From the NCBI GenBank assembly GCA_922989275.2, contig OV277870.1, positions 48,356,356-48,420,355 on the forward strand: a stretch of DNA of 64,000 nt. Direction: 5' to 3'. The translations under genes and the position numbers were made by a program. Shown in pieces: positions 55,501 to 63,972 of this stretch. Each line of letters opens with the position of its first letter. The stretch's first letter is position 1. The notes beneath the pieces are model-generated. The model was not told where the DNA came from, did not search any database, and was given only the letters and a program-made list of their open reading frames with translations. This stretch comes from Gari tellinella. Its lineage: Eukaryota; Mollusca; Bivalvia; Cardiida; Psammobiidae.

Positions 55501-58500
55501 AGCGAGGTCAGAGTAAAATACAAAGTGGCTGATACAAGGTGGCTGATACAGACTCTTGTATTTTACTGTGCAAATACACGCGGAAACGCTCGATATCATA
55601 CGAAGGCATATAATAAAAAACTTGTTTTCAGTCTTTATTGGAAAGTCTTGGGTCAGTCTCATTAAAGCATCACCTGATTGTTGCTTGTAAGGTGTTTTGC
55701 CTTATTTCTTGAAATATTGGTTATGCTCCAGCCTCCAGACAAGGGGAATACAGCGCTCCCTCTCTACAACGACACCCAATGGGAGACAAATATTATGTGC
55801 GTTGTTTAGAGGGAGTCGTTACAGGGAGGGAAATTGGCTTGCATTTGCAAACAGCTTAAATCCAGATCAGATGCCGCGTTACGCGGCTTCTGATCTGGAT
55901 TTAAGCTGTTTGTAAACCGTCATTATAATTATTGCATCAAAATGTAATTTTGAGAAGAAACAGCAGACGACAATTTGAAGCAGACGATATTGCAGCAGTA
56001 AAAGTGTTGAACATTTTGTCTTGTTTGGGGAACAGCCATTAGGGTCGTTGTAAGGAAGGAGTCGTTGTTGGAAGGGCCGTTGTAGAGAGGGAACACTGTA
56101 TTTCAAAACCTAAATTCTTAAACCCTATGGTGTCACTACTTATTAGAATCAACTCTTCCAGACTATTCTAATGAGTAGTGACATCAAATGATTTGGTGCT
56201 AAAATGAGCGAGAAAATAGTTGGTTTGTTCTGTTTACTTCGTCTTATTTGGAGCAATTTTTTATTTAGCTAATGGGCGAATGTCAAACTGTGTTTTGATT
56301 TCTTGTGATGTTTTCTATGCAGAATGGTCAGGAGCAGTTACATGAGATTTCAACAGATACAATAAGGAAGCTGTATGAAAGCCAGAGTGACTTACTAGGG
56401 AGCCAACAGCTGCTTAGAACATCCCAGGATGATGTCCTCTTGAAGATACAGAGTAACATGAAGGAACTGTCTGATGAGAAAGCTATGATAGCCACCGGCA
56501 ACAAGGAACTAGCTCATCTCACCACCAATATACAGAGCAAACTAGGTAACAGATAATCACAATAAAAACCATAGTCACCCAAGGGCTCCTTAGATTTTAA
56601 TTCTCATTATTTGCTTACCGGTAATATAGTAATTAATACAAGCATAGTGCACAGTGTTCTATATCATATGTTGTTTAAATACAAATAAAGTAAAAACCTT
56701 ACATTACAACCACTAGAAAGAAGGCTGATTGTTGGTATTAAAGACAGGTGGTAGCTTAAAGCAAGATGACTGTAAAGCAGGAGCTTTCTGCTTTACTTTC
56801 CTATAGCTTTAAGCAGTCACCTCCTGCCTTAAACATCCAATCAACTACACTGTAATATCATTTAGTAGTTGCAATAAACAAGTTTTACTGAACATATAAC
56901 TTGAACCCAGTGTGTCTGACCAATGTCCACTTTGATTTTCAACTTAGATGAGACGACAGAGAAACTCCAGAAGCAGGAGGACACCCAGTTGAAGAGCCAC
57001 CAAAAGATCTTAGAAGATCTCACCTACATCCAGAACAAAGCTCATGCTGCCTTGAACAAATTAGGTAAAGTCATACCTCAATATATATCTTAAACTGGCT
57101 TTAAACCTTTTCACCCCCAAGTGTTACCCTTTCTCAGACAATATAAACCCATTACCCCATAAATACGCTTTTTTACGCCTCTAACTTATTACTCCACTGA
57201 CGAAATTATACCATTTTGAATAGTCATAAATATGTACTATAAGAAAAAAATTATATGTCTTAGTATATTGTAGCTTAAAGCAGGCTGAAAGTAAAGCAGA
57301 ATGCGCCTTAAGGCACATTCTGCTTTACTTTCAACCTGCTTTAAGTGATCCCCTATCTTCAAAACTAGAAAAAAAAGCCTACGGGATAATGGGTTAAGTT
57401 ATTGTTTGCTAAAACTTGTGGTCTGCAATTTCATGCAATTTCAAAATGTTGAAGTTGTGTAGAAAATTGATATGAGTGCCAAACATTTTGAAATTGAGCA
57501 GATACCATTTATTTTCTGTATGAGTTTAAATCTACTGTGTGGGTTTACATGTTCCATATGGGTTAACATGTTCTGTATAGAATGTATATGTTCTGTATGG
57601 GTTTAAATTTACTGTGTGGGTTTACATGTTCCATATGGGTTAACATGTTCTGTATAGAATGTATATGTTCTGTATGGGTTTAAATTTACTGTGTGGGTTT
57701 ACATGTTCCATATTGGTTAACATGTTCTGTATAGAATGTATATGTTCTGTATGGGTTTAAATTTACTGTGTGGGTTTACATGTTCCATATGGGTTAACAT
57801 GTTCTGTATAGAATGCAGTGTTCTGCCTAGAAATCCAAAACTATGGGCCCCAGGGCCCACTGGACATGAAAAAAGGGGGCCATTTTTTAAAAGTGTGGGC
57901 CCCACATTTTTTGTCATGAAAATAATAGAAAACACAATAAAAATAACTTGTTTTCCAATTACGACATTCACCAGTGGTGTGCGCTTATTCTTAAATTGCT
58001 TTAGTCTAGACAGAGATTGTCATAGAATCTGACCCACCATTGTAAGCCAGCCACGTATGATCTTTTGACCACCTATGCTGAAAAGTTCATCCCTTCTTTT
58101 TCTCGGCGGATATACTATTCGTGCGTTTCGAAGAGCCGTCAACTTTATCAGACTCGGCCGTCGTCTGGGGTGGAGAGGGGTTTCTGTTTTTGAGAATCAA
58201 TTTACTACTTACGGTTGTATTCTGATCCGCAACAGCGTCATGCACGTTTTCTCTTTGGTATACTTAATATTATTTTGGTCTAATTCCTTAATATTACTCC
58301 GCGTATTTCGAAAACTTTGAAAAAAGTCTATCAGTGTAGCTGCCTTACGTTTTTGGTCAGCCATCTTTCAACGAAACAAACGAGAAGGCATGAGAGATTA
58401 TCAGCGATTGGACTACAGCGGATACTTCCGGTCGACGTATCCAATGAAATTAGTCGTTTTAAATGCTCTAATAATACGGATAGACTAAAACATTGACCGT

Positions 58501-61500
58501 CAGTGCGGGGGGGAAAAAAATTCGCGATTTTTTTAAGCACGCCCTCGGGCCCATTTACGGGAATTTTTCCGCGCCTTTTGTGATTTTTATGCGCCAAGGG
58601 CGCGGCCTGGGCAGAACACTGAGAATGTATATGTTCTGTATGGGTTTAAATTTACTGTGTGGGTTTATATGTTCCATATGGGTTAACATGTTCTGTATAG
58701 AATGTATATGTTCTGTATGGGTTTAAATTTACTGTGTGGGTTTACATGTTCCATATGGGTTAACATGTTCTGTATAGAATGTATATGTTCTGTATGGGTT
58801 TAAATTTACTGTGTGGGTTTACATGTTCCATATGGGTTAACATGTTCTGTATAGAATGTATATGTTCTGTATGGGTTTAAATGTTCTGTTTGGGTTTATA
58901 TGGCATGTATTGGTTGTGAAGTTGGTTTGAAATACTCCCCTTATCTGGAGCCCTTATACAGTCTATTCAAGCAGTGACCTGGAAACCCACGCGCCATGCG
59001 CCATAGTCACATAAAAATAAAAAATGTCACATAGAATTTCCAACTGGTGCGCCCAGCGTCTCGTCGATTTTATCTTACCATACAACTTAAATTGCCTTTG
59101 GCTAGATTCATCCAGTGCTGGGAGATAAGCAATTACGTAATCAAACAGTGTGCATGCCAATATTTTCCAGTTAGAATCACAATTCCTTGAATACACACCT
59201 GTCATGATTTCGAGTAAAATCCGCCTGGCTACACTGATGATTTCTCTGTTGATATATTACCACAGGGGGCCACGCACAAATTTAAAATGTATCCTGTTAC
59301 TATGATATAGTCTATTATTATAGTAGGCTGCTGTTCCCCTATTTTCGTGTTCCAGGCCCTTGTGGCCGATATTCTGAAGAAGTCGCGGCGTGTCGGGAAC
59401 ATCAAAGGCAATGAAAATTTTGTGACCGTCTTCAACCCTAGTGACGACTAGAGTTCAAAGGGTTAAGATTTTGGTGACTGTCTACGACTTTTTGTCGATT
59501 TCAGTGTCAAACTGCAGCTGCATATTTTGTCCAGTGTCAGATATATAATATCTAGATAAATATATGTAAGTGAACCGGGCAACCCACAGAGCTAGGTAAT
59601 TGAATCAAAATGGGCGGAGCTCCTCAAATCTGCTTTGATGTTTTAACACCTTGCGTGTAAATCGTGTCTGAGTAACTCAGTATGAAAAGTATCATGTATA
59701 GAGAGGATAATTTTGGATGCTATTAGAGGCAAACATTCAAGGTGATTATCTGATATCATTTATTTGAGACTTTTTACTGTCAACTTAATCAAACTTTCAG
59801 CGGTTTGGGAAAACATCAGTAGTTAAGAGATGCTGACGTTCCGCCATATTGGCATAACTTTTACTAGTAGTGATACGTTTCAATATTGATCTAGATGTTG
59901 GACCAAACATTTTCAATTTTTTCTTGGGACACTGATAAAAATAATTATTTTTTGCTGGCCCAAGACTTGGAAGAAATAGATTTTTATCGAAATCTAAGCA
60001 TTTTAAAAATTGGCCCATAAAATTTCAAAATGTCACATAGATTTTTGAAATGTCACATAAAAAATTATAGATGATGGGCCATAGTCACATAGAAAAAAAA
60101 TCTTTCCAGGTCACTGTTCAAGATACTACGAATCGGCATCGGGCCTCGTCGATTGTTCGTAGTAATGCATTTTCGTAATAATGCATCTTGAGAATACGAT
60201 GAGATTTCAGCCTTACCTCTTCATGGTATCGCCGCAGTATCATCATACACCAGTCTGGTAATTGCATGTGTGTACTGGCATTGTCGTAATGAGATGTTGT
60301 AAGATAAATATATTTTATCCATGTATCAGTTTGATTTATATTTCATGTTTGCCAATCAAATTATACATGTATGAAAGTCCACTCACATTTAATCAAATTA
60401 GTGAAATTACATGTGTATAGTGGAATGTCGTATGTCATAAGGGGTTTGTCCTTTCTCCATGGTATAAAACAAGAAATGGTATGACCAGCTTTACAGAGGG
60501 AGAAAACGAAATATTTCCGACATTTTTCCCGTTATGTTTCTATAAAGTCATCACATAGTAAACCCCTTTCATCTAGAGCCTGAGCCGTTTTTACGCTAGC
60601 AATATCATAAGAAGTAGATATAATGCAAAAAAGAAGAAACAAATCAAAACCTTTACACAACGTATGCATACAAAATAAATTAAACACAAGGCATAGTAAA
60701 GTGTCGTAAAATCGCCTTGTAGAATCCTCTTCGGAGTTGCAGACGTAATATCGTTGATAAACGTGTGTTAGCAGTGCTTTAGCAGAAATTATGACCAGGC
60801 TACATTAATGTTGCGAATTTTATATTTTTTGCGACAATGACATAAGTCATTCTAACAAACAAACCCGGCTTCCGCGGATCATAAAACTATGTGTAATAAA
60901 ACTTATCAGACATCTCAGATAATTACATAAAAAACATTTATTTTTATCATTTGCGACATGCAGTCAATCAGTTTAATCTTGCTACAAACACGCCTGTGTG
61001 CTGATCCTAACGCTCTGCGTGTTAAAGCGTATTGAGCAGACGGGTGTGTAAACAATGGATAATTATGCCGACTGGAGCAACTGATGTGTCTTTGTTTACG
61101 AAAGTGTGAAAATCCAACAGGTGCGATTCGTACCAATGCATCTTTATACTACTGTTTAGGTGTTTAAGGGGTTACGAAAACCTTTCGTTATAACGTGTTT
61201 TTCGTTCTTTTGCATGTTCGTAACAATGCATCTTTTTACCATTGAAAAAAGAAAAAATTCGGCCGGGACCGGCGGTGTTTTTCGTAGTACACCGTTATTT
61301 CGTAATAACGAGAATCGTAGTATCGGGAATAGACTGTATAGGTTTACATCTGTCTTTGTTACAGATGAGAGTTCTCGGCACCTGGTGAAGAATCATGAAG
61401 AAATGTTGAGCCACTACACTCTCATGCACAAGAACATGATGAAGATGAATGTAACAGTTGCCCATCTACTCTCAACTGTACAGATGATGCAGAAACATCT

Positions 61501-63278
61501 CGATGATAAGATCAACTGGTTCTCACATCTGCTTAACATGGCAGGTAAGTACAGTGGAGAATGTGTTATTCTTTCCCAATAAATGCGTTTACGCTAAAAC
61601 GTTTATTTCCACTGCCAACAGTTTGGAGCCAGATCAGACGCCGGGTAACCCGGTGTCTGATCAGGCTCCAAACTGTTTGCCACCAAGATAAACATCAACT
61701 ATCTGAATTGTCCGAAAGTTGTACTTTTCTACGTTTTAGTGCTTTACGTTTGCGTTTAAACGGGAAAGAATAGCAGATTCTCCACTGTATTTGCGAAGTC
61801 GACTTTTGACGTCGTTGGCAGTTGAAAGGGTTAAACGGGAAAACACAAGGACTATCTCACTGTAATATTAACCCTTGTGTCCCATCTAAAAATTGACATT
61901 TTCTACGTTTTAGTGCTATGCGTTTGCGTACGTTTGCGTTTAAACGGGAAAGAATAACAGATTCTCCACTGTATGTCTGCCTATAGCCATCTGCTTATTC
62001 CTTTACTCCAGGTCCATTTTCTGCATTGCTCATTACCGTAATAATTTTAAGTATGGGGACAAATAGCCCTGAGCAAACAGTGTAGACCCTGATCAAACTG
62101 CTCCCAAAAAGATCAGTCTGATCAGGGTCTACACTGTTTGCAGTTAAGTTTGCATCTTTTGGACACTGTGCAATCTGACAGTTTTTATGATAATTACAGC
62201 ATTTTCACATCATGTCCCAATTTTATGGGGTTTTCAGTACTCCAAATATACACCTTATTAAGCCTTTAATTCTTTCCTCCACTGAAGAAAATAGTTCGAC
62301 TTCCACTTTATAAAGTTAAGACTATGCATCATCGGAAACATTTTCCGTATCCCAGCAGACTGTGTCTTACCAAGTGTCTGATCAGGCTCCAAACTGTTTG
62401 CAGTTATCTCCACTATTTATAAGATTCTAAATATTGTATTCTGCAAATACTTGGGTTTCAGGTGATAAACTAACAGTATTGAAGTGTAGGGTGACAAACC
62501 TTGGTGTGTCATTCCTTCAGACCACTGTATGCTATATAGATTTTGTATCAGTAAATACTTGCCATTTCAGATGACAAACTATCAGTATTGACGTGTGGGG
62601 CGACACACCTTGGTTACTTCCTGTGTGCTGCACTAGCCGTGTCGTTCCTACAGACCCCAGTGTTCACTCGTGTTATCCTGTTTGCACTGGTGTCTCTCAA
62701 TGCCTCCATGGAACTACAGTGTGGTCACAGTCTGGACTTTCTCTCCATCACCTTGTTCATGTTCCTAGTGTGTGCAGGTAAACATACAGATTGTCTTTTA
62801 ACCCATCACCCCATAAATATGCCTTTAATCTATTCCTCAGCTTAAGAAATTAGTTCTACTTATACATTCATACATTTGTACATTTAGGAGCCCTATGATC
62901 TGGGTCTACACTGTTTGCAAATGTTGTGAGTATATTTTAAACAGGTCCATGATGTTGAAAGAGTTAAATAGCCACCTGCTTCAAATACATGTACCATAAA
63001 AGTAATCTCCTTTATGTAATACTACATACATCTGTTATGTTTATTAACTGCAGCTAACTGGCTCTACTGTTGGTGGAGAAAGCGTAAGACGGCCTCTGTA
63101 TCTCCTGAAGATCACATGTCCTATTCTAGTCCACTTCCTGTGGGGGCTGGTACCCAGGCAGAAACAGAGGATGGTACCCAGCCAGACCCGGATACAACCA
63201 CAGCTAGTGTGCCACCATACCTGTCTCCAGTAGAACTGAAACAGTTAACTGCTACCTTGGGCCGGCTGTATAACTCAT
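49548..63278 (+). CDS. bmb: Brambleberry-like (KAR5 family) nuclear-envelope fusion protein, 8 exons, 3' end unresolved
   Basis: Exons: 49548-49781, 51081-51209, 51837-52022, 56323-56545, 56948-57064, 61365-61544, 62571-62777 and 63054 to about 63278. Phases are continuous (0,0,0,1,1,1,1), giving about 500 codons so far. Residues 1-21 form a signal peptide. A cysteine-bearing lumenal region follows (LDGCYHI, KKRCGELSEEELGKLSVQLL, NCQSSAEKRQTYQCTDTM). Next is the conserved segment YQIVGNRARALCYATQQQQF, typical of brambleberry and absent from other families I know. Exons 4-6 encode long helical, probably coiled-coil sequence. Exon 7 encodes hydrophobic membrane segments (LGYFLCAALAVSFLQTP; FLSITLFMFLVCA), followed by the basic NWLYCWWRKRKT. 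Zebrafish Brambleberry is needed for nuclear fusion in early cleavage, and yeast Kar5 for karyogamy. A donor at 63279 is likely, because the open frame beyond it runs into a family A element. Later exons lie outside the window or were not recognised. Confidence 0.85.
50070..50335 (+). repeat. Two tandem tRNA-headed SINE-like repeats
   Basis: TAATAGCTCAGTTGGTAGAG ... GTGGGTTCGATCCCTGGC (50076-50147) and TGATAGCTCAGTTGGTAGAG ... GTGGGTTCGATCCCCGGC (50248-50310). Both continue with TA(C)TA/CC-rich sequence and GACCATTATAAAAAT. A and B boxes are good. The acceptor ends do not pair, so these are probably SINEs rather than tRNA genes. Confidence 0.7.
51320..51591. mobile_element. Family D remnant in intron 2 of the brambleberry-like gene
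   Basis: Reverse-orientation D interior (TTATATTGTCTGCTTAAAAT), hairpin AAACAGCTTGAATCCAGATC with a shortened right arm, and right end GAGGATGCGCTGTATA. Confidence 0.65.
51780..51804. mobile_element. Family C right-end fragment
   Basis: ACACCCTCTTATCTGGAGCC followed by CTG, 33 bp upstream of brambleberry-like exon 3. Confidence 0.6.
52041..52640. mobile_element. Nest of A (reverse), B and H elements in intron 3
   Basis: A starts TTAACTCTTTACCCCATAGC at 52041, 18 bp after the exon 3 donor, and its hairpin is truncated. B interrupts A at TTAA (52213-52463). H (TACAGTAAAACCTCTCTATT, 52495) interrupts the remaining A tail, with its hairpin centred on CTCCTTAAGGAG, and has no recognised right end. 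Confidence 0.75.
52213..52463. mobile_element. Family B MITE nested in A
   Basis: TTAACTCTTTCCTCCCTAAA ... AGGACTCAAAGAGTTAA. The hairpin AAACAGTGATGACCCTGATC is around CCTTTCAG. Confidence 0.88.
52744..53365. mobile_element. Family A MITE (reverse) split by a 390-bp insertion
   Basis: TTAACCCTTTATCCAATGGC ... AACTGCTTAAAG, then foreign sequence, resuming at about 53190 with TTTAAAGCAGGTTGAAAGTA and running to AGCGGAGGAATAAAGTGG. The right terminus is lost. Confidence 0.68.
52800..52912 (-). repeat. tRNA-derived sequence (Ser/Leu-like) inside the A element
   Basis: On the minus strand, CTGGTGG pairs perfectly with CCACCAG as an acceptor stem. GTCGAGTGGGCTAAGG resembles a class II D arm, and GGGTTCGAATCCC is a good B box. 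The variable/anticodon region is irregular, so it is likely a SINE head or pseudo-tRNA. Confidence 0.5.
53556..53643. repeat. Inverted repeat, 24-bp arms
   Basis: ATTTATAGTAATTTAATCCA and its exact complement TGGATTAAATTACTATAAAT, with about 40 bp between. Confidence 0.88.
53965..54847. mobile_element. CAGGG-ended element, 883 bp, 5-bp target duplication ATCGC
   Basis: The ends are CAGGGTTAGAAATTAGC and GCTTAAATTCGAACCCTG, flanked by ATCGC at 53960-53964 and 54848-54852. The subterminal regions repeat ACTCGC / GCGAGT many times on both sides. No transposase frame is seen. Confidence 0.8.
55172..55329. repeat. Foldback element, about 75-bp arms
   Basis: ACCAGTTGACAGTGCGATAC, AGAGTGATGTATTTAGCTC and GATTTTGGCGGAAATAGCCG are mirrored by the complements, ending CACTGCCAACTGGT. 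The centre is GAGCGCCTTGGCGCGAGTC. Confidence 0.85.
55733..56262. mobile_element. Family C MITE with a family D element at its first TA
   Basis: CTCCAGACAAGGGGAA, then D, then TATTTCAAAACCTAAATTC, a decayed C hairpin and CGTCTTATTTGGAGC. It ends 60 bp before brambleberry-like exon 4. Confidence 0.8.
55749..56100. mobile_element. Family D palindromic MITE nested in C (TA target)
   Basis: TACAGCGCTCCCTCTCTACA ... TGTAGAGAGGGAACACTGTA. The hairpin AAACAGCTTAAATCCAGATC is centred on CCGCGTTACGCGG. Confidence 0.9.
56684..56892. mobile_element. Family H MITE, diverged
   Basis: GTAAAAACCTTACATTACAA, GCTTAAAGCAAGATGACTGT, and AATAAACAAGTTTTACTGAA at the right. Shortened arms. Confidence 0.6.
57146..57397. 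mobile_element. Family A MITE
   Basis: TAAACCCATTACCCCATAAA ... TACGGGATAATGGGTTAA. The hairpin centre is GCGCCTTAAGGCAC. Confidence 0.85.
57520..58900. repeat. 77-79-bp tandem array, split by an 806-bp element
   Basis: ACTGTGTGGGTTTACATG recurs at 57534, 57611, 57688, 57765, then at 58653, 58731 and 58808. Units contain ATGTTCTGTATGGGTTTAAA and GGGTTAACATGTTCTGTATA. Confidence 0.93.
57816..58621. mobile_element. CAGTG-ended element, 806 bp, 6-bp target duplication AGAATG
   Basis: The ends are CAGTGTTCTGCCTAG and GGGCAGAACACTG, flanked by AGAATG at 57810-57815 and 58622-58627. The host is a tandem array, so the empty site is visible in neighbouring units (GTATAGAATGTATATG). No transposase domain is recognised. 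Confidence 0.92.
58972..60116. mobile_element. CAGTG-ended element, 1145 bp, 6-bp target duplication TTCAAG
   Basis: The ends are CAGTGACCTGGAAA and TTTCCAGGTCACTG, flanked by TTCAAG at 58966-58971 and 60117-60122. Both subterminal regions carry GCCATAGTCACATA and several AATGTCACATA motifs. No complete transposase frame is seen. Confidence 0.92.
60123..61364. other. Intron 5 sequence of the brambleberry-like gene, nothing recognised
   Basis: There are no hairpin cores or known ends. The exon 6 acceptor is at 61363-61364. AT-rich and unique-looking. Confidence 0.5.
61550..61789. mobile_element. Family F MITE inserted 5 nt after the exon 6 donor
   Basis: TACAGTGGAGAATGTG ... CAGATTCTCCACTGTA at TA. 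The donor GTAAG (61545-61549) is directly followed by the element. The hairpin centre is CCGGGTAACCCGG. Confidence 0.92.
61898..61975. mobile_element. Family F right-half fragment
   Basis: ATTTTCTACGTTTTAGTGCT through AACAGATTCTCCACTGTA, without a hairpin. Confidence 0.7.
62068..62160. repeat. B-type hairpin
   Basis: AAACAGTGTAGACCCTGATC and GATCAGGGTCTACACTGTTT around AAACTGCTCCCAAAAAGATC. The ends of the element are not clear. Confidence 0.55.
62225..62402. mobile_element. A and F remnants
   Basis: CCTTTAATTCTTTCCTCCAC, TGAAGAAAATAGTTC (A interior), then CAAGTGTCTGATCAGGCTCC and AAACTGTTTGCAG (F hairpin arm). Confidence 0.45.
62462..62529 (+). pseudogene. Decayed partial duplicate of brambleberry-like exon 7 and its acceptor
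   Basis: The segment after AATACTTGGGTTTCAG matches the true exon start at 62571 after AATACTTGCCATTTCAG: GTGATAAACTAACAGTATTG versus ATGACAAACTATCAGTATTG, and TCATTCCTTCAGACC versus TCGTTCCTACAGACC. About 25 bp are missing internally and no donor follows, so it looks like a dead exon copy 109 bp upstream of the real one. Confidence 0.75.
62798..62880. mobile_element. Family A left-end fragment
   Basis: TTAACCCATCACCCCATAAA through TTCTACTTATACATTC, starting 20 bp after the exon 7 donor. A B-type arm remnant follows at 62888-62920. Confidence 0.65.
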
Positions 63279-63305
63279 GTACTATACTTTCTTATTCAAT
63301 GGTAG

Positions 63306-63541
63306 CTTATTACCCCATAAATACTCCTTTTTACGCCTCTAATTTATTCCTCATAGATCTAATTTATACAGTCAAGAACATGTACTATAAGAATTAGTTT
63401 CTGTATTCTAGAAGATGGTAGCTTAATACATGCTGAAAGTAAAGCAGAATGTGCCTAAAGGCACATTCTGCTTTACTTTCAACTGCTTTAAGTGGTCTAC
63501 TATATTCAAAACTAGAAGTAGGCTATGGTGTAATGGGTTAA
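63306..63541. mobile_element. Family A MITE
   Basis: GCTTATTACCCCATAAATAC ... TATGGTGTAATGGGTTAA. The hairpin centre is GTGCCTAAAGGCAC. It lies 27 bp after the proposed exon 8 donor. Confidence 0.82.
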
Positions 63542-63972
63542 AATGGCTTGGGAAATCCAAGAGATGTAAAAATACAGTGTAAAATCAAAACAAATAGATA
63601 TAAACAGTTTCAACAGGAGTACCTTAGAGTGCCTGTACCTATTCTTCAACAAATATCAGGTCAATCATACTGTTATTTTAAAATTTGCAGAGCCATAAAA
63701 TTTCTTTTTTTAACTTTGATCATGTCTGACTGAGGTCAAAATCATTTAGAGGTCAAATAGACTGAATTTAAACTTTGCCACCAGTGTGCTTAGTGTTTCA
63801 TAAACACTAACATGAAGACAAATTTGACAGTTTTAAACCTGAGAAGGTACATTGGTCGCTCATCTGAACACATGCGTTTTCTCCAGGTACTCTGGTTTCA
63901 TCCCACAAAAATGACAACAAATGCCACCATTTGCACCACTGAAAGTGATATGCCTACGTTGTTAGCACTTGT
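63542..63972. other. Sequence with no recognised feature
   Basis: A 61-codon frame (63548-63733) has no domain. I could not identify a further exon of the brambleberry-like gene here. Confidence 0.4.

Noticed and set aside
58075..58597. Frames of 80-90 codons inside the 806-bp element
   Set aside because: No transposase or other domain is visible, and frames on both strands overlap. The element looks non-autonomous.
8278..62160. Rho-independent terminator reading of the GC-rich hairpins
   Set aside because: The genome is eukaryotic and the hairpins sit in transposons in both orientations without a following U-tract pattern.
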